Source of the DNA: Hydrogenophaga sp.
Lineage (GTDB): Bacteria > Pseudomonadota > Gammaproteobacteria > Burkholderiales > Burkholderiaceae_C
Direction of reading: 5' to 3'
DNA length: 64,000 nt
Assembly: GCA_018993155.1 (NCBI GenBank)
Contig: JAGKSX010000004.1
Span: 1 to 64,000, forward strand
In this document: positions 25,214 through 33,229 of the stretch, one piece after another
How positions within the stretch are numbered: position 1 is the stretch's first letter
Layout: the number at the start of each line of letters is the position of its first letter
The notes under the pieces: model-generated
What the model was told of the DNA's origin: nothing
Databases searched by the model: none
The model's input: the letters and a program-made list of their open reading frames with translations, nothing else
Translations under genes and position numbers: made by a program

Positions 25214-26529
25214 GGGGCAGCTCCTGCGAGAAACAGCGAGGCGGTGGCCGCCGGGCTGGACGGGAACCAGGCGTGGAAGTAACTGGCCTGCACCGGCCCC
25301 ACACGGTACACGGCCTCGCCGGCACCGCCGCGCGCCGGCTCGGTGCGGTGGGCCGGCGCCAGCGCGGTCTCGCAGCGCGAGTAATGGAAGGTGTGGCCGC
25401 GCAAGGTGCCCGCCGGCAGCGCGAGTTGCTGCAGCCCCAGGGCCGCCAGCCGCTTCTGCATGAGCACCTGGCCTGGCAGCAGGCCCCAGAGGGCGACGGC
25501 CTCGCCGTCGCTGGACACGATGTGATCGAACAGCGGCATCATGCCGCCGCATTCGGCCCACACCGGCCGCCCGGCCTGGGCGTGTGCGCGCAGGCCGTCG
25601 CGGGTGCGGGTGGCCGCCGCCAGTGCGCCGGCGTGCAGCTCGGGGTAACCGCCGGGCAACCAGACCGCGTCGCACGCAGGCAGCGGCTCGTCGGCCAGCG
25701 GCGAGAAGAACACCAGTTCGGCACCGAGCGCGCGCAGCACATCGAGGTTGGCCGGGTAGATGAAGCAGAAGGCCGCATCGCGCGCGACGGCGATGGTCCG
25801 GCCGGCCAGCAGCGGCGGCTGGGCGGGCACGGCGGCGGGCGCCTCGAAGGCCACCGACCAGCGCGCCAGCGCGGCGCCGTCCATCTGGCCCAGGGGCGTG
25901 CGGGACAGCGCATCGGCGGCGGCATCGAGCCGGGCCAGCGCGTCGGGCAACTCGGCGGCCACCGTCAGGCCCAGGTGGCGTTCGGGCAATGAAAAAGTGG
26001 CGTCGCGCATGACCGCACCCAGGAACTGGGCCTCGTCATCGGCCAGCGCCTCGCGCAGCATCTGCGCATGGCGCTCGCTGCCCACGCGGTTGGCCAGCAC
26101 GCCGGCCCAGGGCAGGCCGGGGCGGAAATGGCGCAGGCCAAATGCCAACGCACCGAAGGTGCCCGCCATGGCCGACGCATCGATCACCGCGAGCACCGGC
26201 AGGCCGAAGCGCTGCGCCAGGTCGGCCGCGCTGGGCTCGCCGTCGAACAGGCCCATCACCCCTTCGACCACGATCAGGTCGGCCTGCGTGGCCGCTTCGT
26301 GAAGGCGCGCTCGCGCATCGTGCTCGCCCGTCATCCACAGGTCGAGGTTGTGCACCGGGTGGCCGGTGGCGAGCGCGAGCCAGTGCGGGTCGAGAAAGTC
26401 GGGCCCGCACTTGAAGGCGCGCACGCGCCGGCCGGCGCGCGCATGCAGGCGCGCCAGTGCCGCGGCCACGGTGGTCTTGCCCTGGCCCGAAGCCGGGGCC
26501 GCCACCAGAATGGCCGGGCAATGCGCCAT
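25210..26529 (-). CDS. cobB: Cobyrinate a,c-diamide synthase
   Basis: 439-residue two-domain amidase. The N-terminal synthetase domain has the P-loop APASGQGKTT and FKCGPDFLDPHW; the C-terminal glutaminase domain has WAECGGMMPLF with the nucleophilic Cys and GHTFHYSRCE with the partner His. It amidates the a and c side chains of hydrogenobyrinic or cobyrinic acid. The start at 26529 shares one base with the btuB stop (TGATG). Confidence 0.94.
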   Translation of the reverse strand: MAHCPAILVAAPASGQGKTTVAAALARLHARAGRRVRAFKCGPDFLDPHWLALATGHPVHNLDLWMTGEHDARARLHEAATQADLIVVEGVMGLFDGEPSAADLAQRFGLPVLAVIDASAMAGTFGALAFGLRHFRPGLPWAGVLANRVGSERHAQMLREALADDEAQFLGAVMRDATFSLPERHLGLTVAAELPDALARLDAAADALSRTPLGQMDGAALARWSVAFEAPAAVPAQPPLLAGRTIAVARDAAFCFIYPANLDVLRALGAELVFFSPLADEPLPACDAVWLPGGYPELHAGALAAATRTRDGLRAHAQAGRPVWAECGGMMPLFDHIVSSDGEAVALWGLLPGQVLMQKRLAALGLQQLALPAGTLRGHTFHYSRCETALAPAHRTEPARGGAGEAVYRVGPVQASYFHAWFPSSPAATASLFLAGAAP

Positions 26530-28391
26530 CACCGCTGCGGCGCCCACTTCAGGCCGATATAGAACGTCTGACCGGCGGTGGCGTAGCCGCGCGCGGTCTG
26601 GTAGTCCTTGTCGCCCACGTTGTCCACGCGCGCCAGCAGCGTCCAGTCAGGCCCCAGCCGGGTGCTGGCGTACAGGTTCACCAGCCCGTAGCCGTCCAGG
26701 CGCTGGGTGTTGGCGGCGTCGTTGTAACGGCGGCCCACCAGCTCCAGCTCGGACCCCAGCGTCCAGCCGGCCACTTGCGTGTCGGCGCTCAGCTTGGCCA
26801 TCTCGCGCGGCCGCCGTGCCAGTTCCTTGCCGGTCGCCAGGTCCTTGGGGTGTTGCAGGTCGAGCGAGCCGTTCAGCCTCACCGCCCCCACCTGCCCGCC
26901 GGCCTCCACCGTGATGCCCGAATACTCGGCGCGGGCGGTGTTGGCGTAGCAGCCGGGGAACGCGCCCGTCCCGTTGATGCAGGCACCGGCCCCGCCCACG
27001 TAGGTGATCAGGTCGGACACCTTGTTGCGGTAGGCCACCACGCTGAAGAGGCTGCTGCCGACCTCGCGCTTCAGGCCCACTTCGACGTTGCGCGAGGTTT
27101 CCGGGCGCAGCGAAGGCACGCCGTAGATGCTGAAGCGCTGGTACAGCGTGGGCACGCGGAAGGCCGTGCCCGCCGAGGTCATGACACGCCAGCCCGGCGC
27201 GAAGGCATAGGCATAGGCCGCGCTGCCGGTCGACTTGGCGCCGAACTCGCTGTCGTCGTCCTGGCGCGCGTTGAGTTGCAGCGTGTGTTTGCCCTCGCGC
27301 CAGCCATAGCCCAGTGCCAGTGCGTTCTGATGCCGGTTGGTCGCGGCGGGCCGGGTCTCGGCGTTGTCGAAGCGGTCCTCGCGCCGCTCCAGCGTCGCCG
27401 TCAACTGGTGCGCGCCGAGCTGCCAGCGGTTCTGCCACAGGTAGTTGCTCAGGCGGGTCTTGGACACGTAGGGCGAAGGCCGGGTGGCGTAGCGGTCGGT
27501 GCCTTGCGTGACACCGACCTGCGTGCTGTACACCTCGCTCCAGCGCGCCGACCAGGTCAGGCCCAGCGTGTTCACCTCGCTCAGCGCGTGGTCGTCGCGG
27601 CGCGGTGTGGTCGAGTCGTACTGCGCATCCAGGTCGCTGGACAGCAACGTGGCCTCCAGCCGGTGGCCGGGCGCCACTTTCAGACCCAGGCGGGCCGATG
27701 CCGAGGTGCTGCGAAAGCCGTCGTGGTCCGGGTTGGCCGAGGGCTGCGCGTTGAAGCCGTGGCTGGTTTCGCGCGTGACGCCGAAGGCGTAGTCGAAGTC
27801 GCCGGCGGCGCCGCTGAAGGAGGCATCGAGCTTGGCCGTGCCCTGGTTGCCGAGACCGAACTCGATCGAGGGCGTGAAGCCGCCCTCGCCCTGGCGCGTG
27901 AAGATCTGGATCACGCCCGCCATGGCGTCCGAGCCGTAGACCGCCGCCGCCGGGCCGCGCAGCACTTCGATGCGCTCGATGCGCGACAGCGGGATCGCGC
28001 TCCACGATGCGCCGCCGCTGCCGCCCTGCGACTCGATGCGCACGCCGTCCACGTAGACAGCGGTGAAGCGGGTTTCGCCGCCGCGGACATAGACGCTGGT
28101 GGTGGCGCCCGGGCCACCATTGCGGCTGATGGAAATGCCTGGCACCCGGGCCAGCACGTCGGCCAGACCGGTGGCGCCGCTGCGCTCGATGGCCGCGCGG
28201 TCCAAGATGGACACGTCGGCAACGACGTCGGTCAACGGCTGCTCGACGCGGGTGGCCGTGACCACTGTTTCCTTCAGGGTGGCGTCAGCGGGGGAGGAAG
28301 AAGTTTGTGCGCAGGCGACGGACGAGCCAAAGCCCGCCAGCAACGCCAGCGGTAGCACGGCCAGGGGCGCGCGCAGGGTGCGATTTTTCAT
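26529..28391 (-). CDS. btuB: TonB-dependent vitamin B12 outer membrane receptor
   Basis: 620 residues: signal peptide (LAVLPLALLAGFGSSVACAQ), TonB box near ATLKETVVTAT, plug domain (VADVSILDRAAIERSG to VLRGPAAAVYGSDAMAGVIQIFT, the classic plug end) and a C-terminal beta-barrel with alternating aromatic strands to FYIGLKW. It lies directly behind a cobalamin riboswitch and heads the B12 gene run, so corrinoids are the expected ligand. The start region lacks a strong ribosome site, fitting riboswitch control of translation. Confidence 0.93.
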   Translation of the reverse strand: MKNRTLRAPLAVLPLALLAGFGSSVACAQTSSSPADATLKETVVTATRVEQPLTDVVADVSILDRAAIERSGATGLADVLARVPGISISRNGGPGATTSVYVRGGETRFTAVYVDGVRIESQGGSGGASWSAIPLSRIERIEVLRGPAAAVYGSDAMAGVIQIFTRQGEGGFTPSIEFGLGNQGTAKLDASFSGAAGDFDYAFGVTRETSHGFNAQPSANPDHDGFRSTSASARLGLKVAPGHRLEATLLSSDLDAQYDSTTPRRDDHALSEVNTLGLTWSARWSEVYSTQVGVTQGTDRYATRPSPYVSKTRLSNYLWQNRWQLGAHQLTATLERREDRFDNAETRPAATNRHQNALALGYGWREGKHTLQLNARQDDDSEFGAKSTGSAAYAYAFAPGWRVMTSAGTAFRVPTLYQRFSIYGVPSLRPETSRNVEVGLKREVGSSLFSVVAYRNKVSDLITYVGGAGACINGTGAFPGCYANTARAEYSGITVEAGGQVGAVRLNGSLDLQHPKDLATGKELARRPREMAKLSADTQVAGWTLGSELELVGRRYNDAANTQRLDGYGLVNLYASTRLGPDWTLLARVDNVGDKDYQTARGYATAGQTFYIGLKWAPQR

Positions 28392-28479
28392 GATGAAGAA
28401 ACAGACAGGAGACCCTCACCATCTTCCCCGACGGTGCATGGGCATCACGGTGGAGCGCCTGTCGCCAGACGCACCACCA

Positions 28480-28712
28480 CCTTGTTGGCCGGTATCCGGG
28501 CTGACAGACCGACCTCCATCGCCTTCCCAGATGACACGGTGTGTCGTCCAGTGGCTGTCGGATGGAGGCTGAGGACCGTTCGCGCACGCGCTCATGGCCA
28601 CTCGTCTGCTTACCGTTGCGGGGGCAGCGCAGGTTAGGTCCCATCCCTGGGGTGTGACCCTCCTGCTTCCCGTTGAACTGCGGCATGTGAACCACACCGC
28701 GAGCACCAACAA
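28480..28712 (-). promoter_or_regulatory. Cobalamin riboswitch upstream of btuB
   Basis: On the minus strand the conserved elements occur in the right order: GGTG (about 28709-28712), AACGGGAAG (28666-28674), GCCCCCGCAACGGTAAGC (28608-28625), GCCACTG, GGGAAGGCG, and the B12 box region GTCAGCCCGGATACCGGCC (28487-28505). This is the AdoCbl-type aptamer consensus. The remaining ~90 bases to the btuB ATG form the expression platform; no clear U-tract is seen, which favours control of ribosome access. It may govern the entire downstream run of minus-strand genes. Confidence 0.94.
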
Positions 28713-28774
28713 CCGGCATTCTACGGCGCGCGCACCCGGGGCAACCCTACAATGTGAAAACTTCGAGTCCCACC

Positions 28775-29014
28775 ATGGCCGATCCCAAGCACTTTGATCA
28801 GATCACCGAACGTGTCGAGCGCCTGTTGCTGCGGCACGAAGAACTGCAGCGCACCAACAGCCTGCTGGTGGAACAGGTGCATGCGCTGCAGGCCGAACGC
28901 GACTCGCTCAAATCCAGGTTGATGGCCGCCCGCGCCCGCATTGATGCCTTGTTGGATCGCCTGCCACCCGGCATGACCGATGCCACTCCAGACACCCGCA
29001 AGGAAAGATCATGA
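28775..29014 (+). CDS. ZapB-like small coiled-coil protein (TIGR02449 type)
   Basis: 79 residues forming a continuous coiled coil from about residue 5 to 60 (heptads of L, R, E: ITERVERLLLRHEELQRTNSLL). Small proteins of this type are encoded directly before zapA in many proteobacteria and are thought to be ZapB-like Z-ring factors. The ATG at 28775 is used; TACAAT at 28748-28753 is a good -10 element just upstream, so the transcript leader would be short. Its stop overlaps the zapA start (ATGA). Confidence 0.82.
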   Translation: MADPKHFDQITERVERLLLRHEELQRTNSLLVEQVHALQAERDSLKSRLMAARARIDALLDRLPPGMTDATPDTRKERS

Positions 29015-29394
29015 GCAAGCCCGGCAGCAAACAGATTGAAGTGCAGATCATGGGCCAGAGCTACCTGCTCTCGTGCCCACCGGGTGGCGAGGCCTCGCTG
29101 CTCGACGCGGTGGAGCGCGTGGACACCGCCATGTGCCGCATCCGCGATGCGGGCAAGGTGAAGGCGCGCGATCGCATCGCGGTGCTCGCCTCGCTCAACC
29201 TCGCGTTCGAACTCTCGCAGAAGGAAGCCGAGAGCTTCCAGGCCTCGTCGTTCGGCCAGCCCGAGCCGAGCGCGTTCGCCGAAGCCGGTGGCGGCTTCGA
29301 GAGCGAGCCGCTCGACCCCCAGACGCAGGCCCGCGTGGAAGAGCTGATGCGCCGCCTGGACCAGACGCTCGACAAGGACGGGCGCCTGCTCTGA
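29011..29394 (+). CDS. zapA: Cell division protein ZapA
   Basis: 127 residues. The N-terminal domain reads KQIEVQIMGQSYLLSCPPGGEASLLDAVERVD, the standard ZapA opening, followed by the long helix RIAVLASLNLAFEL and a C-terminal coiled coil. ZapA promotes FtsZ bundling at midcell. The tail is a little longer than in enterobacteria (about 109 residues). The 6S RNA gene follows, the conserved proteobacterial arrangement. Confidence 0.92.
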   Translation: MSKPGSKQIEVQIMGQSYLLSCPPGGEASLLDAVERVDTAMCRIRDAGKVKARDRIAVLASLNLAFELSQKEAESFQASSFGQPEPSAFAEAGGGFESEPLDPQTQARVEELMRRLDQTLDKDGRLL

Positions 29395-29470
29395 CGCGCC
29401 GCCGGTCACTGCGCGCGAATATATCGACCGATGGTCCTCGTGGGCCGCATGCAGCGCCTACAATTTGAAC

Positions 29471-29643
29471 TGTCTGCAGTGCGCGCCGGGCTTTATATTT
29501 CCTTGAACCAATGCTCATAGAGCCCGGGCTTGGTACATTGCGTGGCTGGTGCGAGCGTCTCGCGTCAGACGAACCCGAAGCCCCGCTGCCCTCGCCCACC
29601 TGAACCCCGGTTCAGGATGCCGGTCCGGCGGCACTTGCAGACA
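29471..29643 (+). ncRNA. ssrS: 6S RNA
   Basis: 173-base regulator that mimics an open promoter and binds sigma-70 RNA polymerase. The ends pair perfectly (TGTCTGCA at 29471-29478 with TGCAGACA at 29636-29643), continued by GTGC/GCAC and CGCCGG/CCGGCG after single bulges: the closing stem. The 3' half contains CACCTGAACC-CC-GGTTCAGG then CGGCGGCA, which matches the small hairpin and stem of E. coli 6S. A consensus-like -10 TACAAT (29459-29464) lies seven bases before the 5' end. Placement just after zapA is the classic ssrS location. Confidence 0.92.
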
Positions 29644-29649
29644 CCTTTC

Positions 29650-30465
29650 ATGCCTCTAGACCCCCTCCTGATTCTCGAGTTGGCCGCGCTCGGCCTGGGC
29701 ACCGGATTCCTGGCCGGCTTGTTGGGCATCGGTGGAGGCATGCTGATGGTGCCCTTCATCACCTTCATCCTCGCGGGACGCGGTGTGGAAGCGGATCTCG
29801 CGGTCAAGATGGCCATCGCCACCTCCATGGCCACCATCATCTTCACGTCCATCTCCAGCGTGCGCGCGCACCACAAGCGCGGTGCCGTGCGCTGGGACAT
29901 CGTCAAGGGCCTCGCCCCCGGCATCGTGCTGGGCTCCGCCATCGCCAGCCTGGGCATCTTCGCCTTGCTCAAGGGCTCATGGCTTGCGCTGTTCTTCGCG
30001 GCCTTCGTCGGCTTCTCGGCCACACAGATGCTGCTCGACAAGAAACCCAAGCCCACGCGCACCCTGCCCGGCACCCCGGGCCTGGTGGGTGCCGGCGGCG
30101 TCATCGGCATGCTCTCGGGGCTGGTCGGCGCGGGTGGCGGTTTTGTCAGCGTGCCCTTCATGACCTGGTGCAACGTGAGCATCCACAACGCCGTGGCCAC
30201 CAGCGCGGCGCTCGGTTTTCCCATCGCGCTGGCCAACGCCGTCGGCTACGTGATCGCAGGCCAAGGCCTGAAGGATCTGCCGGCCGGCTCGTTCGGCTAC
30301 ATCTACCTGCCTGCGCTGGTGGTGATCGCGCTCTTCAGCGTGTTGATGGCGCCGGTGGGCGTGAAGGCGGCGCATGCGCTGCCGGTGAAATCGCTCAAGC
30401 GCGTGTTCGCCGGCCTGCTGTACATGCTCGCCACCTACATGCTCTACAAGGGCATCACCGCCTGA
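29650..30465 (+). CDS. TSUP-family permease (TauE/SafE, putative sulfite/organosulfonate exporter)
   Basis: 271 residues with about eight transmembrane helices in two repeats. GTGFLAGLLGIGGGMLMVPF and SGLVGAGGGFVSVPFM are the paired GxGGG TSUP motifs. The ATG at 29650 lies only six bases after the end of the 6S RNA closing stem, with no Shine-Dalgarno sequence, so translation would depend on how that RNA structure is treated. Substrate cannot be told from sequence. Confidence 0.88.
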   Translation: MPLDPLLILELAALGLGTGFLAGLLGIGGGMLMVPFITFILAGRGVEADLAVKMAIATSMATIIFTSISSVRAHHKRGAVRWDIVKGLAPGIVLGSAIASLGIFALLKGSWLALFFAAFVGFSATQMLLDKKPKPTRTLPGTPGLVGAGGVIGMLSGLVGAGGGFVSVPFMTWCNVSIHNAVATSAALGFPIALANAVGYVIAGQGLKDLPAGSFGYIYLPALVVIALFSVLMAPVGVKAAHALPVKSLKRVFAGLLYMLATYMLYKGITA

Positions 30466-30708
30466 TCGAGGCACGAAGCCAGCCGCCGTGAAGCCGGCAA
30501 AAACGCCCTCCCGCCAAGGCACTGAGCGGCCTCCTCGCGAGGAAGTGTTGTTTTCCCCGCCAAAAACCCGCGTCTCCCCTGCGCAAAGCTTGAAAAAAGC
30601 GCGTTCTCCACCTTGGATTGCGGGTGCATCTCCATTAGCATGCGAGACACCAGTGAGAAAGCGCGTTTTCCGCTGGCGAATCGTCAACTTCTAGAAGGAA
30701 ATTCAATC

Positions 30709-31152
30709 ATGGCAACTGCGAAAAAAGCGCCCGCTAAAAAGGCGGCACCGGCCAAGAAGGCCGCTCCTGCGAAGAAGGCCGCTCCGGCCAAGAAGGCAGC
30801 CCCTGCGAAGAAGGCCGCTCCGGCCAAGAAGGCAGCCCCTGCGAAGAAGGCCGCTCCGGCCAAGAAGGCAGCTCCTGCGAAGAAGGCCGCTCCGGCCAAG
30901 AAGCGCACCCCCAACGCCGCGTTCATGAAAGCGCTGACCCCCAGCGCCGCTCTGGCCGCCATCGTGGGCAGCTCGCCCCTGCCGCGCACCGAAGTCACCA
31001 AGAAGATCTGGGACTACATCAAGAAGAACAAGCTGCAGGACTCGGTCAACCGCCGCATGATCAACGCCGACGCCAAGCTGAAGGAAATCTTCAAGAAGGC
31101 CCAGGCGTCCATGTTCGAAATGACCAAGCTGGTCAACGACCACCTGAAGTAA
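30709..31152 (+). CDS. SWIB/MDM2-domain protein with lysine/alanine-rich histone H1-like tail
   Basis: 147 residues. Residues 5-66 are a basic low-complexity tail containing nine KKAAPA copies, like bacterial H1-type DNA-binding tails. Residues about 70-145 (RTPNAAFMKALTPSAALAAIVG, LPRTEVTKKIWDYIKKNKLQD, MINADAKLKEIF) form a complete SWIB domain, the fold related to MDM2 and found in chromatin proteins and Chlamydia. The product is probably a nucleoid-associated protein. Start at 30709 follows GAAGGA. A strong terminator follows. Confidence 0.9.
   Translation: MATAKKAPAKKAAPAKKAAPAKKAAPAKKAAPAKKAAPAKKAAPAKKAAPAKKAAPAKKAAPAKKRTPNAAFMKALTPSAALAAIVGSSPLPRTEVTKKIWDYIKKNKLQDSVNRRMINADAKLKEIFKKAQASMFEMTKLVNDHLK
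30736..30897 (+). repeat. Tandem 18-bp repeat coding for nine KKAAPA units
   Basis: Nine in-frame copies of an 18-base unit (AAGAAGGCNGCNCCNGCN). Synonymous positions alternate (CCGGCC versus CCTGCG), giving a 36-base higher-order period and indicating amplification by unequal exchange or slippage of pairs of units. Copy number is likely to vary between strains. Confidence 0.9.
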
Positions 31153-31189
31153 GCCTTCCTTCTTCACCTTCACGGGTGCAATGAAGATC

Positions 31190-31223
31190 AGCAAAGCCGG
31201 CGCAAGCCGGCTTTGCTGTTTTT
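31190..31223 (+). terminator. Rho-independent terminator after the SWIB gene
   Basis: Perfect 12-bp stem AGCAAAGCCGGC / GCCGGCTTTGCT with a GCAA tetraloop, followed by GTTTTTG. It ends the plus-strand run and separates it from the cyclase operon that starts 70 bases on. Confidence 0.92.
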
Positions 31224-31293
31224 GCGCCTTCGCGTCTCAGCATCGCGCGCGACATGTGAGAAACTGCAACAAAATTTTGACAATCCCTCAGGC

Positions 31294-33129
31294 ATGACCG
31301 CCCGCCAGCCCGTGACCGCTTCGAAATTTCAAGAAGGCCAGGACCCACCATCGACGACCATGCCTCCGTTGCCACAGCAACGGCACAAGGTCGTGTTGGT
31401 GATCGACCTGGTGGAATCGGTGCGGCTCATGGCGGCCAACGAAGCCGCGGTCGTGAACCAATGGCGCGGGTTCATGCACCACGCCACCTCCCAGGTGCTG
31501 CCCGCGTGCCGGGGTCGCCTGGTCAAGAGCCTGGGCGACGGCATGCTGGTCGAGTTCGACCAACCCACCGACGGCGTGCGAGCAGCCCTCGCCCTGCACC
31601 AATACTTCGCGCCGCTGAACCAGACGCTGCCGCCCGCCCAACAACTGCACCTGCGCGCCGGCCTCAACGCCACCAACCTGTACGTGGACGAGAACGACGT
31701 GTACGGCCACGGCGTGAACCTGGCCGCGCGCGTGGCCGACCTCGCCTCGCCCGGTGAAACCCTGGTGACCACCAGCGTGTTCGACGGCATCGTGGTCGGC
31801 GTGGACGCCGAGGTCGAAGACCGCGGGGAGAGTTACCTCAAGCACTGGCCCGAGCCGGTGCGCACCTGGCAGCTGTACCCGGTCTCCAGCACGTCGGCGG
31901 CCGTGCGCCCGCGCGTGCCCGAAGGCGCCGCCACCGACTTCCGCCCCTCCATCGCTGTGGTGCCCTTCGAGACGCGCAGCCACGCGGCCGAGCAGTTCGT
32001 GATCGGCGAGCTGATCGCCGACGGCGTGATCGCGCAACTCGCGCGCAGCCAGAACCTGCGCGTGATCTCCCGCATGTCCACCACCGCCTTCCGTGGCCGC
32101 CAGAGCAGCACGGACGAGATCGGCCAGCGCCTGGACGCGGCCTTCGTGCTCGGCGGCAGCTACGTGACCTACGGCGACAAGGTTGTCATCATGGCCGAGC
32201 TCTCCGACCGCAAGCGCGGCGAAGTGATCTGGGCCGACCGGCTCACGGGCGACACGCGCGACCTGCTCGAAGCCCAGAGTCAGTTGCTCGACGCCCTGTG
32301 CGCCGCCTGCGCCAAGGCCTTGCTCAACGACGTGGTGCAGCGCACGCTGGTGCTGCCCGTGCCACAGCTCGACAGCAATGCCCTGATGCTCGGCGGCATC
32401 ACGCTCATGCACCGCTCCACGCCGCGCGACCTGCAGCGCAGCCTGCAGCTGATCGAGGCCGTGGTGGAGCGCCACAAGCGCGTGGCCACGCCCTGGGCCT
32501 GGCTGGCCAAGTGGCACATCATGCAGGTGGTGCAAGGCCTCTCGGGCGAGCCAGCGCGCGACTTCCAGCGCGCCATCGACACCGCCGACCGCGCGCTCGA
32601 CCTCGAACCCAGCAGTTCGCTGGCCATGGCGATCAAGGGCCATGCGCTGTGCCACCTCGGCGAAGACGTGGACGCCTCGCACCGGCTGCTGCAGGAGGCC
32701 ACGCAGAGCAACCCGAACGATCCGATGGCCTGGCTGTACAACAGCGTGTGGTCGACGATGTGGGGCACGCCCGAGGATTCGATGAACGAGGCGGAAAACG
32801 CGCTGCAGCTCTCGCCACTGGACCCGCAGAAGTACTATTTCGAGATGATGCTAGCCACCAGTTGCGCGGCCCTGGAACAGTGGGATCGGGCCATCGAGCT
32901 CTGCAAGGCCTCGCTGATGAAGAACCGCTACCACCTGCCCACGATCCGTTGCCTGATCGTCGCGCAACTGGAAAGCGGGAGCACCGACGCGGCCAGGGAG
33001 TCGTTCCAGCTGATGCGCACGCTGCAACCCGACCTGACCATCACGAAGTACATGGCTTCCGGGGGGCAGAGCCCTCTGCGAAAGCGCGTGGCACATGCAC
33101 TGACCCAACTGGGTCTCCCTGTCCATTGA
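31294..33129 (+). CDS. Class III nucleotide cyclase with TolB-like and TPR regions
   Basis: 611 residues. The N-terminal cyclase domain (about 30-165) keeps both metal-binding motifs, VLVIDLVES (Asp38) and KSLGDGMLVEF, and the transition-state pair in GHGVNLAARV, so it looks catalytically competent; the Lys before SLGDG favours ATP as substrate. A middle part (about 215-335, SIAVVPFETRS... FVLGGSYVTYGDKVVIMAEL) resembles the TolB-like N-terminal domain. The C-terminal half contains TPR-like helices (AIDTADRALDLEPSSSLA, MNEAENALQLSPLDPQ). No signal peptide or membrane helix is seen. ATG 31360 is an alternative start. It is followed after 16 bases by the PAP2 gene. Confidence 0.85.
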   Translation: MTARQPVTASKFQEGQDPPSTTMPPLPQQRHKVVLVIDLVESVRLMAANEAAVVNQWRGFMHHATSQVLPACRGRLVKSLGDGMLVEFDQPTDGVRAALALHQYFAPLNQTLPPAQQLHLRAGLNATNLYVDENDVYGHGVNLAARVADLASPGETLVTTSVFDGIVVGVDAEVEDRGESYLKHWPEPVRTWQLYPVSSTSAAVRPRVPEGAATDFRPSIAVVPFETRSHAAEQFVIGELIADGVIAQLARSQNLRVISRMSTTAFRGRQSSTDEIGQRLDAAFVLGGSYVTYGDKVVIMAELSDRKRGEVIWADRLTGDTRDLLEAQSQLLDALCAACAKALLNDVVQRTLVLPVPQLDSNALMLGGITLMHRSTPRDLQRSLQLIEAVVERHKRVATPWAWLAKWHIMQVVQGLSGEPARDFQRAIDTADRALDLEPSSSLAMAIKGHALCHLGEDVDASHRLLQEATQSNPNDPMAWLYNSVWSTMWGTPEDSMNEAENALQLSPLDPQKYYFEMMLATSCAALEQWDRAIELCKASLMKNRYHLPTIRCLIVAQLESGSTDAARESFQLMRTLQPDLTITKYMASGGQSPLRKRVAHALTQLGLPVH

Positions 33130-33145
33130 CCAACAAGGAGTTGAC

Positions 33146-33229
33146 ATGAGTGGAGGAATGAGCGGAGGGATGAGCGGCGGCATGAGTGGGGGAATGAGCG
33201 GTGGCATGAGTGGGGGCATGAGCGGAGGG
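33146..33229 (+). repeat. Seven 12-bp repeats coding for MSGG at the start of the PAP2 gene
   Basis: ATGAGYGGNGGN repeated seven times from the start codon itself; every unit begins with an in-frame ATG and most contain GGAGGR, which resembles a Shine-Dalgarno sequence. Slippage would change the N-terminal length and the number of possible starts. Confidence 0.9.

Noticed and set aside
30532-30550. TCCTCGCGAGGA palindrome before TGTTGTTTT as terminator of the TSUP gene
   Set aside because: The stem is only five pairs with a two-base loop, too weak to call.
30736-30897. Regular direct repeats as a possible CRISPR array
   Set aside because: The 18-base units are contiguous without spacers and encode KKAAPA in frame.
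33146-33229. 12-base repeats as intergenic microsatellite
   Set aside because: They are in frame with the PAP2 gene from its best start with a strong ribosome site, so they are coding.
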